The notes: a model not told the origin generated them from the sequence alone. A DNA stretch of 64,000 bases from Microdochium bolleyi (GCA_001566295.1 KQ964249.1:1240001-1304000), one strand, 5' to 3'. Positions 1-12,418 are shown, counted from the first letter of the stretch. Numbers and translations are program-made.

Positions 1-236
1 TCAAGCACTATTATGCACCAGGTCTCCTTCTGGCTGATCGGCGCGACTGGCGAGGCGAAGGCCTCACACAGGAACTCGGTACCCCATCTCCGGAACTCGA
101 CCTTTGCTGTTGGACCGATGATGGGCAAGGTTGCCTGTATGACTTGTGGGTAATAGCTCACTTCGCCAAGGACAAGTTTGCGCGCATCTTCGAGCTGCCG
201 GATCTGGTCGGGCACGGATAGTTGTGAGGAAGCCAT
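1..236 (-). CDS. PTA1: Symplekin/Pta1 N-terminus (partial, cut by left edge)
   Basis: The reverse strand reads from an ATG at 236-234 to the window edge without a stop, giving 78 codons. The start (MASSQLSVPDQIRQLEDARK) is followed by a helical stretch that includes YYPQVIQATLPIIGPTAK and an RRWGTEFL-CEAFASP segment. This pattern is typical of the N-terminal HEAT-like domain of symplekin/Pta1. Family knowledge: Pta1 is a scaffold of the nuclear cleavage and polyadenylation factor that makes mRNA 3' ends. No intron is needed in the visible part. The rest lies outside the window. The gene is divergent from COA3, so the bases 237-1004 should hold both promoters. Identification rests on motif memory, not a search. 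Confidence 0.72.
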   Translation of the reverse strand, partial: MASSQLSVPDQIRQLEDARKLVLGEVSYYPQVIQATLPIIGPTAKVEFRRWGTEFLCEAFASPVAPISQKETWCIIVL

Positions 237-1004
237 GCCGGGCGATGCGACGTTTCACGAAATCCAGAGAACAAGTGTGCCGGTGTCGCCGCTGGCGCGC
301 AGGTGCGCAGACGCTGGCGGATTTGCTGGCTGATCTCAGGGTCGCCGTCGTCAAGTCGCCAGAGAAGCTGGCTGATGTTGATCGTCTCGGTTCAGGCGCA
401 GTGAGGCGGGCAAGCGCATGCACCGAGTAGTCGTTGACTCCCTACTGTCCCATGCAATGTAAATGGAGCGCGTGAAGTCGGTGCGCAACTATGCTCTACA
501 ACGTCGTCGGCACGAAGACGGAAACAATGACGACTCGTCAAGCTTGCATGGTCAAAGTGCTGCTGCCCACGAGCGCACGCTGTTTTAAGCTGGGAGAAGT
601 CGGCGTCTGTAGTCGATGGTTCTGGTCGCCGGGTTCGTCGTAATATCGTCACTCGCAATGGTCGCGGGCGCAAAAGCTCGTAGCCAGAACTTGGAAATGT
701 CGAAGTGGAGGGTTTGCGAAACATCAATTGGCAATGAGCACGCGTGCAAGGGTTGAGCAACACGGGTCTGCACCAAGCAAGCTGGAGCTCCGTCGTCATA
801 ATTAGCGCCAGCAGCAGGCTCCATGCATGCATGCTCTGCACAATACGTGCACAAGTCTCTTGTGCAAAGACCCTGGCTCATCATCGCAAATCCCAAGTCC
901 ACCACCACCGGCAAGGTGCCTCACGAGCTGCATCAGCCGATCCGATCTCGAAGTCCCAGCTCACTCAACGCACCGCCGAGCACACACACACACACACACA
1001 CAAT
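237..1004. promoter_or_regulatory. Divergent intergenic region PTA1/COA3
   Basis: No gene is visible in these 768 bases. The region lies between two divergent starts and presumably carries both promoters. It ends in a (CA)11 run directly before the COA3 start codon. No specific binding site could be assigned with confidence. Confidence 0.5.
981..1002 (+). repeat. (CA)11 microsatellite abutting a start codon
   Basis: Eleven CA units run from 981 to 1002 and stop two bases before the COA3 ATG at 1005. The repeat must lie in the 5' leader of the mRNA if transcription starts upstream of it. A near-identical arrangement precedes the DUF1989 gene at 15124. Confidence 0.9.
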
Positions 1005-1463
1005 ATGTCTGGGTATGCGAAGAATCTGCTTCCTACCTGGTCCCCATATCCACCGAAGCAACAGCTAACCCTTCAATGCGACACGCAACAGACAAGGCGG
1101 TTTCGGACGCCAGTCGTCCTATTACGACAGCAAGCTGCGGCAGTCCCCCGCGCTCATCCGCGCCCGCCGGCCGTATCTCTTCAAAAACGTCATGGTCGGT
1201 GTCGCGACGGCCGGCCTCGCCGCTAGTGTCTGTATGTAGCCCAACCGCCTGCGCCTGCCACTTCTCCCACCCGTCGCCAATTTCGTGGGCCCGACAGCCC
1301 CAGGACAGCTTGGGAAACCCATGTCTCGCGAGCTGTATGCTGACACTGAAGGGCCAAACTTGCAGATATCTACACACTCAACGCCGTGGGCCAGGACGAG
1401 TTCGATGACGTCAAGGTTCCTGGAACGACAACGACGACGACAACAACGCAGACGAAGAAGTAA
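1005..1463 (+). CDS. COA3: COA3, cytochrome c oxidase assembly factor 3
   Basis: Three exons, 1005-1012, 1092-1231 and 1366-1463, join in phase to about 81 residues. The first exon holds only ATG TCT GG. The first intron has a GTATGC donor, a GCTAAC branch point and a CAG acceptor. The protein begins MSGQGGFGRQSSYYDSKLRQ, followed by a basic RARRPYLFKN segment, then one membrane helix around MVGVATAGLAASVYIYT, and a short Thr-rich tail ending QTKK. This is the layout of the COA3 family, small mitochondrial inner-membrane proteins. Known role: with Cox14 it binds newly made Cox1 and couples its translation to complex IV assembly. Length suits the fungal family. The tiny first exon makes this gene easy to miss or to mis-start. 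Confidence 0.85.
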
Positions 1464-2212
1464 TGACTGGACAGGCGGGACAGGTGACGGCAGATGAGAC
1501 AAGCGTGTGCGAATAGGCAGTGTATAGTACAAGAATTCCGGCAAACACTCATGTACATTTTACAGGGTAGTCGCTTTGGTCTGTTTACTCTCAAGGACTG
1601 GGTAAAGCATGATACATGGAGCGCAGGATGAGACAAGATGGACACAAAGGCGAGGCACATACCACGGCGTTTTGGGGCTTTCAGCATATTTTCTCTTCAG
1701 TTCACATTCACAATCCCGACTCCTCTAAAGGTCAAAACTCAGAGCTCAAATTTGCAACATTGGTGTTTGTCACGTTTCTTGACAAGATGAGAGCGCAATT
1801 GCTCCGTCAAGTGTTTAGACCAGTTGTGTATGTAAGAATCGTTGAGTAAGGAGTGCGCAGCGGTGTATCTAAAGCTACGTGGTATCGTGACCCTGTATGG
1901 GCATGTCTGCGAATAACCATTAAAACGCCAGAAAACGCCACAGTACTTGCATTGCACAAGCCGTGGTACTGCAAATTCCGCGCCGAGAAACAAGAGAAGC
2001 TGTAATCTTCCCGATATACATTGTTGACCGGTCATCGTGGTGATGCCGATGAAAAGAGAATATGCTAGAACCGGGGCCAAAGGTCAACCCGAATAATAAG
2101 TCACCGCCTGCCTGAACATGTACTTTTTGTGTCGATACACCATCCCATCTGAATTCCACCACGTAACGCCAAGGTCTGATGCTAGTCAAGAAATTTGTAC
2201 AGGCTGATGTGG
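1464..2212. other. Convergent 3' intergenic region COA3/DEP1
   Basis: This 749-base gap lies between two stop codons facing each other and should hold both 3' UTRs. Open frames here are short and have no recognisable domains. I see no gene. Confidence 0.5.
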
Positions 2213-4393
2213 CTAAGTGTGGCCGCCGACTGCTGGCAGCGGTTCATGATTTGGTGGTATCGGCCGAGCCGAGCCGCTCATGGCTCTCATGCTACGAGCA
2301 CTCGTTTGTTCTAGCAAACTAGCTGCACGTGCGACCTCAGGCGAGGTGGAGGGGTTCCTTGGGACATTTTTCGCTGGTTTTGGGGCTGTAATTGAGGGGG
2401 TTGGCACCGCGGGGCTATTGTTAGATGCGTTCGAGATCGTGCCAGCAGACATGGGTACTGGTTTGCGTTTCGGAGCTGGAGTAATGGTCGCAGGCGAGGG
2501 CTTAGAGGTCTCTTGCGTCTGCGAGTGTTGTCTCTGCGCCAGCAGCGGACCATGGGCAGGATGATTCGGGTTCGCCCAGGGAGTCTGCTCCAAGAACTGT
2601 TCTCCGGCCGGTCCTAGGCCTTGGCCAAATGGCAGGCCGCCATAATCTGCATACGATGGACGAACGACACGTGGTTGTGCGGAGCGGACGCGGCTTCTCT
2701 GTAGCTGGCATTTGCGATTAGCGACTATTCTGACAAGTAACGGCACGTTGCACTGCACTTACGTTCATAGCTTCGAAGTCATCCTCAAGTTCTTGAGAAG
2801 AAGCGCCCCTCATATCAGGTGCAGCAGGCATACCCTCATACTTGGCAATGCCTGAAAGGATAGAGACCTCTTTGTTGTACGCCATTGCCTGTCTGACGCG
2901 TTGCTGAGAGTTTTGCGGGAAACGTAGTCCGAACTCGGGCACGTTGTTGGCATTCTTGCGTCTTTCGTGTTGAATGTCGTACCATCGTTGACCCAGCTCG
3001 GCAAGAACTCTTTCCCTCGACTCTCGCACAGATTGGAAGTACTGTGAATGGATCTGCGCACGGCGAGCCACAGCCCACCTGTCGACGGTCTCCATTGTGC
3101 GTTCGAATGTCCTGTTGGCAATGATGGTTCTTTCGTTGCGCCGCGCTTCCACGCACTCCATCATCGCAAGATATTCTGGGTGTGATGGCTGGTCTGCACG
3201 CAACATGGCCTCTTCTCGGTTAAGCTGCTCCATTCGTTCATCGAAGAGCCTGCCAGCTAGTCAGTCGCGAGGTCTCAATCAAGAGTTTCGAAGGCGGTCA
3301 ACACGTACTTCTCCCGGAAGGAAGCGAACCGCTTTTCTATCTCTGCCAATTGCTCGTATGCAATTTTCTTTCGTTCCACTGGTGACTCACATCGTCAGCA
3401 AATCAGGGTCGCCTGTTGTGCAGAGAGCTTCCACAACTTACATTCTTCTTCATTCCTGTGTGCTGCTTCGGCCTCTTCATCGGCCTCATCAGCCATGGGC
3501 TCGTCATCACCAGTTGCGCCGGCGTCTTCGTCAGGGCCAATACCATCAAGATTGTCTTCAGTAGGAGCGTGGTCGTCTATAGCGGCAGCTGCAGCCGCAG
3601 CTGCTTCCTGCTCCTTTATTCTCCTGGACCCGCTCCGGGTGTGCTTACGCGTCTTGGACGAGTGTGATCGATCGTGCTTGTTGTCGGCGGCGGTGCCGCC
3701 GGGGGTCTCGTCTCCAGACTGTTCTCCGCTGCGGCTTTGGGGCGTCGGGTCGGTATCCTCATCTTCGTCGCCGCTACCAGGCTCGCCATTTTCTTTGATT
3801 GCACTGGGCGCCTGCACGGAGCCAGTACGTTTCCGAAGGGGCTGTTCTGTGTCGGTCTCCACAGTGGCTGAGGAGCGTTTTCGCTTCCGACTCTCTGACT
3901 CTTGATTGGCAGCCTCCGCCAGCAGATCCAAGGATGGTGATGGAAGTTTCGCGGATCGTGCCACATCGTGCGCCGGTGGACTTGAAGCCATAGACACGTC
4001 GGCATCGGACAAGGGGTCGTCGTCATTGTCGTCGTCGTCATCTTCGTGGGTGGTATTGTGGTGGCGCAGCTTGCTGGGCGTGCGCTCGTAGACACGCCCC
4101 TCCGCTTGTTCGTTCAGAACAACGTCTTTCTGCCTGGTGGGCACTCGTGGGGTGTCGTAGAGACGTTCAGTCTCGGCCTCGGTGTCGTCGGCGTCAGAGA
4201 GATCGTCGTCAGAGCTCTGGGGAGACACGCGATCGTCATTGGCTATTGAGCTGTGGTCGGGCAGGCCATCGGGTGTGGCATCGCGGTCAGGAGGTGCGTC
4301 GCTGAGCGGGCTAGAACCATCGTCGTCGGACAGAGGTTCGATCTGCGGAGGAGGGATGCTGAGCGGCGGCGGCGCCGTCTCTGCAGCTGCCAT
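2213..4393 (-). CDS. DEP1: Dep1-like subunit of the Rpd3L histone deacetylase complex (Sds3-like domain)
   Basis: Four exons on the reverse strand: 4393-3442, 3378-3309, 3249-2763 and 2704-2213 (an acceptor six bases on, giving 2698, also fits). The introns are 63, 59 and 58 bases and phases agree, giving 666 residues. Residues 1 to about 310 are acidic and disordered, rich in Asp/Glu/Ser runs. From about 318 a charged helical domain follows: LERKKIAYEQLAEIEKRFAS, then RE-KLFDERMEQL, a SHPEYLAMMECVEARR stretch and ERVLAELGQRWYDIQHERRK. This matches the Sds3-like domain shared by Sds3 and Dep1. The long acidic N-terminus favours Dep1. Known role: structural subunit of the Sin3-Rpd3 large corepressor, nuclear. 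The C-terminus is Pro/Ser-rich. The frame is open upstream to an ATG at 4702, so 103 extra residues are possible; I chose 4393 because MAAAETAPPP is a normal fungal start. Confidence 0.78.
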
Positions 4394-5303
4394 GACGGGT
4401 GTGTGCTCCGTGGGCCGTGGCAGTTGGGTAGTCGGAGTGATTGAGGGGAAATCGGCGAGGCTGCGAGGTTGTAGAAACTGTCGCCGGGCGCTGTCCGACT
4501 CGATGAGGAGGTTCTTGCGAGCTTCGGCAGGCGCAGGCTCTTCGATTGAGACGGAGGTCGGGCGCCGAGCAGGAGGTGAGGTCAAGAGAGGGGAAAAGAC
4601 AGTGTGAGGGTAGCTGTGGCGGATCGATGCAAGGCCAATCGCGGCTACATGGCAGGAGAGGCGCCCGGTCGGAGGAGAGCTGTCGCAGGCAATGCGGTGC
4701 ACTGGGGGGGTCGGTGTGTTGCGAGTGAGGAGTGACAGTGACGATGGGGAGAGGAGGGCAGCGAGACGGACGAGGGCTTGACCAGACCCATCGGCAGCGG
4801 CGCGCGCGCAGAGCAGCAGCAGAAGCGGCTGGCCTTTGGTGCTCGTCCCAGCTCTCCTTGCGCTGTCTATGGCCGATGTGGGTCACGCTGCAGCACCGGC
4901 GCTCACCACCTGACGCGCGCGGGCTTGCATGGGGTTTTCTTATCGATAGCGGCCGCCAGCGCATCTAGGGATGTGCTCCGCAGGTAGGTACGGGCGGCAG
5001 ATGTCATCGGCCGAAGATATCCCAGGATAAGACACGTCGATAAGCTCTTATCAGCGACCCCGATAATCCTTGGGGTCTCCTTCATTGGCAGGGAGTCGGC
5101 GGGTGCTTGCATCGAGGCGCAACGGCCCTGACCGATAGCGCGGACGCTGGGCCAACTTTTTTTTCTCCTGCGGTCAGCGGCCGCATGCAGGCGCGCCGCA
5201 TCCACCCAAAAGTTTTGTAGAGCAGGGCGACGCAGCCCGGCGATAGAGTCGCATCCACCAACAGATTATCCATCTTGACCGACACAGAGCATCATATCCC
5301 ACA
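4394..5303. promoter_or_regulatory. Divergent promoter region DEP1/NOP12
   Basis: A GC-rich 0.9 kb gap between two divergent starts. It contains GATAAG-type motifs (for example around 5025 and 5038) that resemble GATA sites, but their use is unproven. No coding exon seen, apart from the possible N-terminal extension of DEP1 up to 4702. Confidence 0.45.
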
Positions 5304-7252
5304 ATGGGGAAAAGGTGAGCCTCTGGGCGGACAGATCATGCTTTCTTCTCATTGTACCTCGACTAATCTCATGCCCGCTACAGCAAACACACCCTTGGGG
5401 CGTCCTCCAAGGCCATTGACCCCACACTAGATGCCCTCTTCTCCCAGAGTGTGAGTTTGGCAACGCGATGCTTGAGCTGTCTCGCCGAGTTCTTCGATGC
5501 TAATGACTTTTAAACTCTCAGTCCGGCCCTTCAGAGAAGCCCGCAGCGTCAAGATACTCAGCACTGCTCCCACCAAAAGAGAGGAAGCCAGCGAAAGCAT
5601 CGAGACCAGTAGAGCCCCTGTCCGAGTCCGAGGATGACGAAGCGGACGACGAAGAACTGAGCGAAATCGACGAGGACCTCGATGATGTGGATCTGGACGA
5701 GCTAGGCAGTGATGAGGCCGAGAGCGAATCTGGAGAGGAGGAGGAGGACAAAGACGAAGAAGCTTCCGAGGCGGGCTTTGGTGCTGAAGAAGAAGAAGAA
5801 GAAGTAGAAGAGACAGCACCAGCGAAGCCGGAGCGGAAGCGAAAGAGAAGAGACGAACATGACGACCTGGAATCGAAATACCTGCAGAAGCTCGAGGGCG
5901 AGGTCGAAGGCGGCGACGAAGACGACGATGCGGCAAGCAAGCGGCGCAAGAAGCTGGGCGATGACGACAAGAAAAGCGAGGACGTCGCTGGCGAGGACGC
6001 CGCGGCCGGCGGCAGCTTCCCGATCGTACACGAGTCTCTGCTCCCCAAGGAGGAGCATGAGCACGGCGACATCGAGCTGGACAAGGCCAACCGCACGCTA
6101 TTCCTCGGCAACGTCTCGGTCGAGGCGATCTCCTCCGCCTCCGCCAAAAAGCAGTTGATGGCTCACCTTGCCTCGCCCCTGGCTGACCTTGACGCCGCGA
6201 CCGGCCCTCACAAGATCGAGTCCCTGCGCTTCCGCTCCGTCGCCTTCGCGGCCGGCGCGATGCCCAAGCGCGCCGCGTACATCACCAAATCCATCATGTC
6301 GGCAACCACAAAGTCCGCCAACGCGTACGTGGTGTACTCGAACCCCGTCGCCGCGCGCGCCGCGCACAAGGCGCTCAACGGCACCGTCGTGCTCGAGCGG
6401 CACATGCGCGTCGACAGCGTGGCGCACCCGGCGCCGATCAACCACCGCCGGTGCGTCTTCGTCGGCAACCTGGGCTTCGTGGACGACGAGACGGTCCTCA
6501 ACACCAACGCTGACGGCGAGACCACGACCAAGAAGCGCAACAAGATCCCCTCCGACATCGAGGAGGGCCTGTGGCGCATCTTCGGCCAGCACGCCGGCAA
6601 GGTCGAGAGCGTGCGCGTCCCGCGCGACCCCAAGACCCGCGTGGGCAAGGGCTTCGCGTACGTGCAGTTCGCAGACGGCAACCACGTCGAGGCCGCGCTC
6701 CTGCTCGACGGCAAGAAGTTCCCGCCCATGCTGCCCCGCGCCCTGCGCGTCTCGCGCGCAAAGAACCCGCGCAACACGGCCCTCGCCGTCGAGCGCACCG
6801 TCAAGGCCAAGCTCACCGCCGGCGGCGCCGCCGCCGAGCCCAAGTCCGGGAGCACAAAGTACCAGCACAAGGCCACGCCCGAGCAGCAGTCTCAGGCCGG
6901 CCGCGCGGGCCGCCTCCTCGGCCGCTCCGGCGCCGCCAAGGCCGCTGCCGAGCTCAAGGGCAAGAAGACCAAGCCCCCGCGCCACGAGTCCCGCTCTGCA
7001 GCCGCGGGCGTTGGCTTCATCAAGACGGACGGCCTCGTCCGGCCCATCAAGACCCCCGAGCAGATCGTCTTCGAGGGCCGCCGCGCCAGCTCCAAGGATG
7101 GCAAGCCGCGCGACCTCAAGTTCGGCAAGGGCGGCAAGAAGAGCGGCGGGAACCCGGGCAAGAAGACGGGCGCCGGTGTAACCAAGGCCAAGACGAAAGG
7201 ACATGGCGCGAAGAGGGCATCCGAGTGGAGGCAGCGCGCGACGAATAAATGA
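5304..7252 (+). CDS. NOP12: Nop12-like nucleolar RNA-binding protein (two RRMs)
   Basis: Three exons: 5304-5314 (ATGGGGAAAAG), 5384-5450 and 5522-7252. Phases agree and give 602 residues. The N-terminal third is acidic with basic KRKRR-type clusters (residues about 80-200). RRM1 begins near residue 217 with RTLFLGN. RRM2 begins near 335 with RRCVFVGNLGF and has RNP1 KGFAYVQF. The C-terminus is rich in Gly, Lys and Arg (GKGGKKSGGNPGKK). This order matches Nop12. Known role: a nucleolar pre-60S factor needed for 25S rRNA maturation. Third codon positions are strongly GC-biased in the RRM part, which also opens a long antisense frame that I regard as a shadow. The gene is divergent from DEP1 and convergent with alpha-tubulin. 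Confidence 0.88.
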
Positions 7253-7958
7253 CGAGAGTGAGAGCGAGGGCGAAAGAGGAAGTCCGATACACAAAGGAGC
7301 TCAGACAGAGGGAGTACCTGAATTAGGTGTAGTCGTTAAAACCAGCATAGAGCACAAAGCGACTGTACATGTCACGCATGCACTTTGACCTTTGGGAACA
7401 AATGGGCAACGTTGAGACAGACGCGACTGAATCCGCGAGTCGACCGACTTACTGCTGAAACCAAACATTGCAGAGTGAAAAGATAAAGGACAATGAGAGA
7501 GATTAAGAGAAGATTAAAGCAGGTTCAAGTATTCACAAACTCTACAAGGCTGTCTACAACTAAAAGCCCCTCTGAACACGTCTGCCCCGAGCAGCAAGCT
7601 CTGAGGTGCAGAGCCCACTTAAAAACCTCCCGGTTTCCCTCTGAACCACCAAGAAAAGTATCCCTGAAATGCTGTCCAGCATGTCGGTCTATGGCACAAA
7701 CGAGCTTGCAATGTTATAGGTGATTGCCGTGTGGCAGTCTCCTTCCGCATCTCGTCTCTAGTATCAGCACTCACTTGCCATCTTTCCATAGTCAAAGTCC
7801 TGTGAGGCTGCGAGGTGAAGAGCCGGGTTCGCGACAAGCGTGGGCTCAATCAAGCGCTGCATCGGTTTTGGGCGCGTCCGTGAGAAGTCAAGCCGGTTAT
7901 GCCGAGTATCCTGCGGGTATAGTTTCGCCAGCTGACATAACACATCAATTCCAGAAGC
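7253..7958. other. Convergent 3' intergenic region NOP12/alpha-tubulin
   Basis: A 706-base gap between convergent stop codons, presumably 3' UTRs of both genes. No coding potential recognised. Confidence 0.5.
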
Positions 7959-9739
7959 TTAGTACTCGGCCTCGGCCTCGTCATCGACGAAGCTGTCGGC
8001 AGCGACCTCCTCGTAGTCCTTCTCAAGCGCGGCAAGATCCTCACGGGCCTCGGAGAATTCGCCTTCCTCCATACCCTCGCCAACGTACCAGTGGACGAAG
8101 GCACGCTTGCTGTACATGAGGTCGAACTTGTAGTCCAGACGCGACCAGGCCTCAGCGATCGCGGTGGTGTTGGACAGCATAGAGACAGAGCGGTCGACAG
8201 AGGCAAGCCCACCGTCGGAGGGGTTGGCCAAGGGCACGGCCATGGGCTTCTGGTAGTTGATGCCGAGCTTGAAGCCGGTAGGGCACCACTCAACCAGGTT
8301 GAAGGAGTTCTTGGCCTTGAGAGCGGCGATGGCGGCGTTGCAGTCGCGGGGGACGACGTCACCTCTGTACAGAAGGGCGACAGCCATGTATTTGCCGTTG
8401 CGGGGATCGCAGACGACCATCTGGTTGTTGGGCTCGAAGCCTTTTGATATTATTAGCTGAGGTCGATATCCACTAAACGACGTGAAAGTTTGACATACAC
8501 TGGAAGGTCAGGTCATGAACCTTGAAGCTCTCGTGGGCGCTCTTGGTGGCGGAGACGACAGGAGCGTAGCTGATCAAGGGGTAGTGGATACGCGGGTAAG
8601 GCACCAGGTTGGTCTGGAATTCGTTCAAGTCGACGTTGAGGGCACCGTCGAAGCGCAGCGACGAGGTGATGGAGCTGACGACCTGAGCGATCAGGCGGTT
8701 GAGGTGGTCGTAGCTGGGCCGGGGAACGTCGAGGTTGCGGCGGCAGATGTCGTAGACAGCCTCATTGTCAACCAGGAATGTGCAGTCCGAGTTCTCGATG
8801 GTGCTGTGAGTGGACAGCACGGCGTTATACGGCTCAACGACAGCAGTCGAGACCCGAGGGGCAGGGTAGATGGCGAACTCGAGCTTGCACTTCTTGCCGT
8901 ACTCGGTAGCAATACGCTCGAGCAGCAGAGCACCAAAACCGGAACCGGTACCACCACCGAAAGAGTGGAAGATCAGGAAGCCCTGGAGGGAGTTGCAGTT
9001 GTCTACCATAGCATATTAGCACAATGTCTGATGCGATGCGAACGTTTCCCGTTCCGAGGCAAACATACCAATAACACGGCGGATGCGGTCCATGACATTG
9101 TCAACCATCTCCTTGCCAATGGTGTAGTGGCCACGGGCGTAGTTGTTGGCAGCATCCTCCTTGCCGCTGATAAGGAGCTCGGGGTGGAAGAGCTGGCGGT
9201 AGCTACCGGTGCGGATCTCGTCAATAGGCGAAGGGTCGAGATCGACAAAGAGCGACCGGGGAACATATTTGCCGCCGCTGGTCTCGGTGAAGAAGGTCTC
9301 GTAGGAGCCACCATCGACAACGTCCTTGGCATTGGGGTCGGGACGACCATCGGGGCCGAGGCCGTGCTCGAGGAGATAGCTGGGCAGTCACATCGTTAGC
9401 TCAATCCTGAAGTGGTCGAGTGTAGCTTCGATGTGAGGACGACCTCAAAGCGGGGCGGTGAGAGCAAACTTACAGCTCCCAGGCACTGTTACCGAGCTGG
9501 GTTCCAGCCTGGCCCAGGTGGAGGTGAAGAATCTGCGAGGCGAAGCAATGTCAATGGGATGGTCTCTGGCGATGTTGGCGGACGCATTCGGCATGCTCGA
9601 GCAGATGGACGCCAGCAATTGGGTTCAAGCTCTTGGAGCGAGGCGGCGAAGCTTGCCCACAGCCGGTGGCGGTGAGGTATCGTGATACAAACGGCGACGA
9701 CACGACGAGGAGTTGACGATGGCTTACCTCTCCCTTCAT
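7959..9739 (-). CDS. TUB1: Alpha-tubulin
   Basis: Five exons on the reverse strand: 9739-9728 (MKGE only), 9532-9474, 9379-9069, 9002-8499 and 8440-7959. They join in phase to 455 residues. The start MKGEILHLHLGQAGTQLGNS is followed by the tubulin GTP-binding loop GGGTGSG, the segment RIRRVIDNCNSLQGF, and an acidic C-terminus ending EAEY, the C-terminal Tyr typical of alpha-tubulin. The first intron is 195 bases; the others are 58-94. Known role: with beta-tubulin it forms the microtubule heterodimer; the alpha-subunit GTP is not exchanged. The MKGE start and GQAGTQLGNSAWEL resemble one of the two alpha-tubulin types found in many filamentous ascomycetes. Near certain as alpha-tubulin; the paralogue type is inferred. 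Confidence 0.95.
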
Positions 9740-10672
9740 GATGGCTGTGGTAGACTGGAGATCTGAGGTGGAGGTGAGTGGTCGGGCGAGAGCTCTCACG
9801 GCGCGCAGCGCTGGTGGTCTTGAGAGAGGATAAAGGAGAGAAGCGCGGCGCGGCGCCGTGGTGCTGTGATTTTGGTGTGGGGACGGCAGCGGCAGCGGCA
9901 GGAGCAGGAGCAGGTGGCAGGCCAGGGCGATGCTGTTGGACCATCACGGCCGGCAGGGACTGGACGGCCCCAGGCACATGGAGCTGTCACCTTGAACATC
10001 AAGGGATCGCCCCCACCGGGCAGGCAAGGCCGCCTCGGCCCCTCGATATTGATTCATGAGCACCCTCACGCAACGTCCTGGTCCTCGTTGGAGCATGTCT
10101 CGTCACAGGACTCCTTCCAACGACCCGGACCTCACCGATCGACCGTTGTGGTCTTGTTGCTGTCCCAGCTAATTCCCAAGGATCCCACAGGGCCCACGAG
10201 GGTGGGGCAAAAGGAGGGGAACAGCAGCGCCAGCGATCTCAAACCGAGTTGCGGTGGGAGGCGTGGCACATGGGTTGCCGTCTTATTGTTCTTCAGGGCT
10301 AGCCGCGAGTGGTTGGGTCAGGGGCTCGCGAGCATAGCGGCCATGGTAGTCGAGACGGTACTCCGTACTCCGTACAGCGCTCTTCCCACGCTTTGTCCAG
10401 AAAACGAGACCTCGAACCTTAACATCGCCCAGCCTCTCATCACACCGCCCTATCGGCTCCAAGCCCTGGCCACCTGTCATGACCCCTGCCGGTCTTCTTG
10501 TTCCTGGTGGACCCCTGGCCCAACCACTATTGGGAGCTAAATCGCGGCATCCCGCTCCCCCATGCTCTACGGCTGCAGCGGCGCATGCAGCCAGTCTCGC
10601 CGGAGCTGAGCATTTTATCTACAAGAATAGCATTACCATAGTGTCCGTCCCAACCAATTTCGAAGGAGACGC
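9740..10672. promoter_or_regulatory. Alpha-tubulin upstream region
   Basis: This 0.93 kb gap holds the tubulin promoter and leader and the 3' end of the next reverse-strand gene. The first 200 bases upstream of the ATG carry a purine-rich GGCAGC/GGAGCA tract (about 9884-9920 on the forward strand), so the transcript-sense strand is pyrimidine-rich, a frequent feature of highly expressed fungal promoters. No gene seen. Confidence 0.4.
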
Positions 10673-12418
10673 TCACTCGGCTTCGGCGCCATCGGAGCTG
10701 TAGCCTTCCGGCTGGCTGGTAAGCCAATTCAATCCTTCGTCGATGCTGCGTGTCTTGTTGACCTCGTTCATACCCTCGCACGCCGTGTCCGCGATGTGGT
10801 GTAGCTCGTCGAGTGTGAACTGATTCACGTTGGGAAACTGGCCGTCAATCGTTCTCTGCCATGACGACGTTGGATTGTGGTGGCGTGCAAAGAACTCGGC
10901 AGCATCCCAGTCAACCTTGAGCATTTCCGCAGGACGTTCAAACTCTGCCAGTGCCCACGTCTGCGCCTCCTCTTCTGGCATATACGCGACTGGCTCGTTC
11001 GTTGCGGTTGGTGGCTGCTTGATCCCCGACAGAACCTCGACGAAGCGCTGTTCAAAGGGGCGAGACAGTCCACATGGGTCTTCCAGGTCGTAGGCCGGGG
11101 CTTGGAGGTGGTCTTGTCCCATCGAGTATTGGTCGTACCCCAGTTTCGTGGCTCGGCATTTGCGCAGTTGGGTGCGCATTTGGCGTATCTGCATGGCGAT
11201 CCAGCGATGGTTCGGAGGCGGCTGGACATTGGGCAGCCCAATCCACAACGTGCTGTCGGTTTCCAGGGGAGGCTCAGGGCTGTGAATGGTCTTCAAGTAG
11301 ACCTGGTCCAGGTAGAGTTCTCGTAATGAGCCGGAGAAGCAGCGCAGCAGTGACAGAAGACCAAAGCCCATGACCTCGACCCGGCGCAGCTCGAGGAATG
11401 CGAGTTCAGGCAGGACTGATTTGGGAGGCTTCCGTATCGTAGGGACTGATTTGAACTGCCACTCTTCGAGAGACAACGACCGCTGTGTGGAGACCTTGAC
11501 TACCTGAAAAGGCTTGTCATCAAGATCGAGGCCTATCAAGCACAAGCTCTCCAGGCGTGGCGCTTTGCCGATCATCTCCCAGAGCCTGTTGCGGAATGCG
11601 ATGGTGTGCACCTGGCCCTCTTCGTGCCTCCTGACGGACAGGAGGAGATGTTTGAGGCTGCTGAAGACGTCAATGATGTTCTTCACGTCGCGTGGATTGT
11701 GCCACAGCTTGACGACGGTCGTGTCTGTGAGGTTCTCGACTACCAGAGTCTCGAGGGGCGTTGACACCTCCCAGTCGCGCTGGGCCAAAGCCTCAAAGGT
11801 GTTGCCCATGATCATGGTTGCGGCGTGGCAGTGCCTTGATATGAGCTGGAACGGAAGGTTAAGCCGCGTTGCAGCCATGTTCGGCGTGTACCGCAAGAGC
11901 ATTCCGAGATGCTCGCGATACTCGACCTCCGTAAAAGAGTCATCGTTCATGCAGTAGCGAGTCCGCAACTTCGACACGAATGGCTCCATGGACGGTATGC
12001 TATGGAATATCCTAGCCAGGTATCGCACCTCACCTGCGACAGAAGCCTGTCAGTCTCGAAGCCCAGGTTTATCGCACTGCAGGAGCCTGCTCGTACCTTC
12101 GTCTCGGACGACCATCATGTCAAGGTAAAGAGCTCGGCACAGATGACCAATCCGCTCCAATGCGCCTTCATCGGGTGGTCTGCGAGACCTGCCAAGCTTG
12201 TCGAGACGTGTGAACTCAAGCTGCAGTGTGCGGAGGGTGAACGGCTGCAACACATCGTCGAAGAGCCGGCAGACGGTCCTCATGGCGAGCAGCGAGTTCT
12301 TGTCGCCATAGTGGTTTGCCACGCAGTAATCGAGAATGTGCAGGATGATCTCGGGTGGTAATAGGTCCATTGAGGACAGAGACGTCGCCAGTGACGTCTG
12401 AAAGCAAGCGTGCTTCAC
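10673..12418 (-). CDS. F-box-like protein
   Basis: Two exons, 12418-12097 and 12033-10673, separated by a 63-base intron with GTACGA donor and CAG acceptor, give 560 residues. An alternative in-frame ATG at 12370 starts directly at the domain. Near the N-terminus MDLLPPEIILHILDYCVANH and then RTVCRLFDDVLQPF match an F-box. The rest has irregular leucine-rich stretches such as LPELAFLELRRVEVMGF that suggest a degenerate LRR-type fold. The C-terminus is acidic, ending QPEGYSSDGAEAE. Family knowledge: such proteins recruit targets to SCF ubiquitin ligases, but many fungal members have no known target. No signal peptide or membrane helix. Confidence 0.7.

Noticed and set aside
6098..7294. 398-codon reverse frame opposite NOP12
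   Set aside because: It is a mirror of the GC-biased third positions of NOP12 and encodes a low-complexity Ala/Gly/Leu/Arg protein with no domain.
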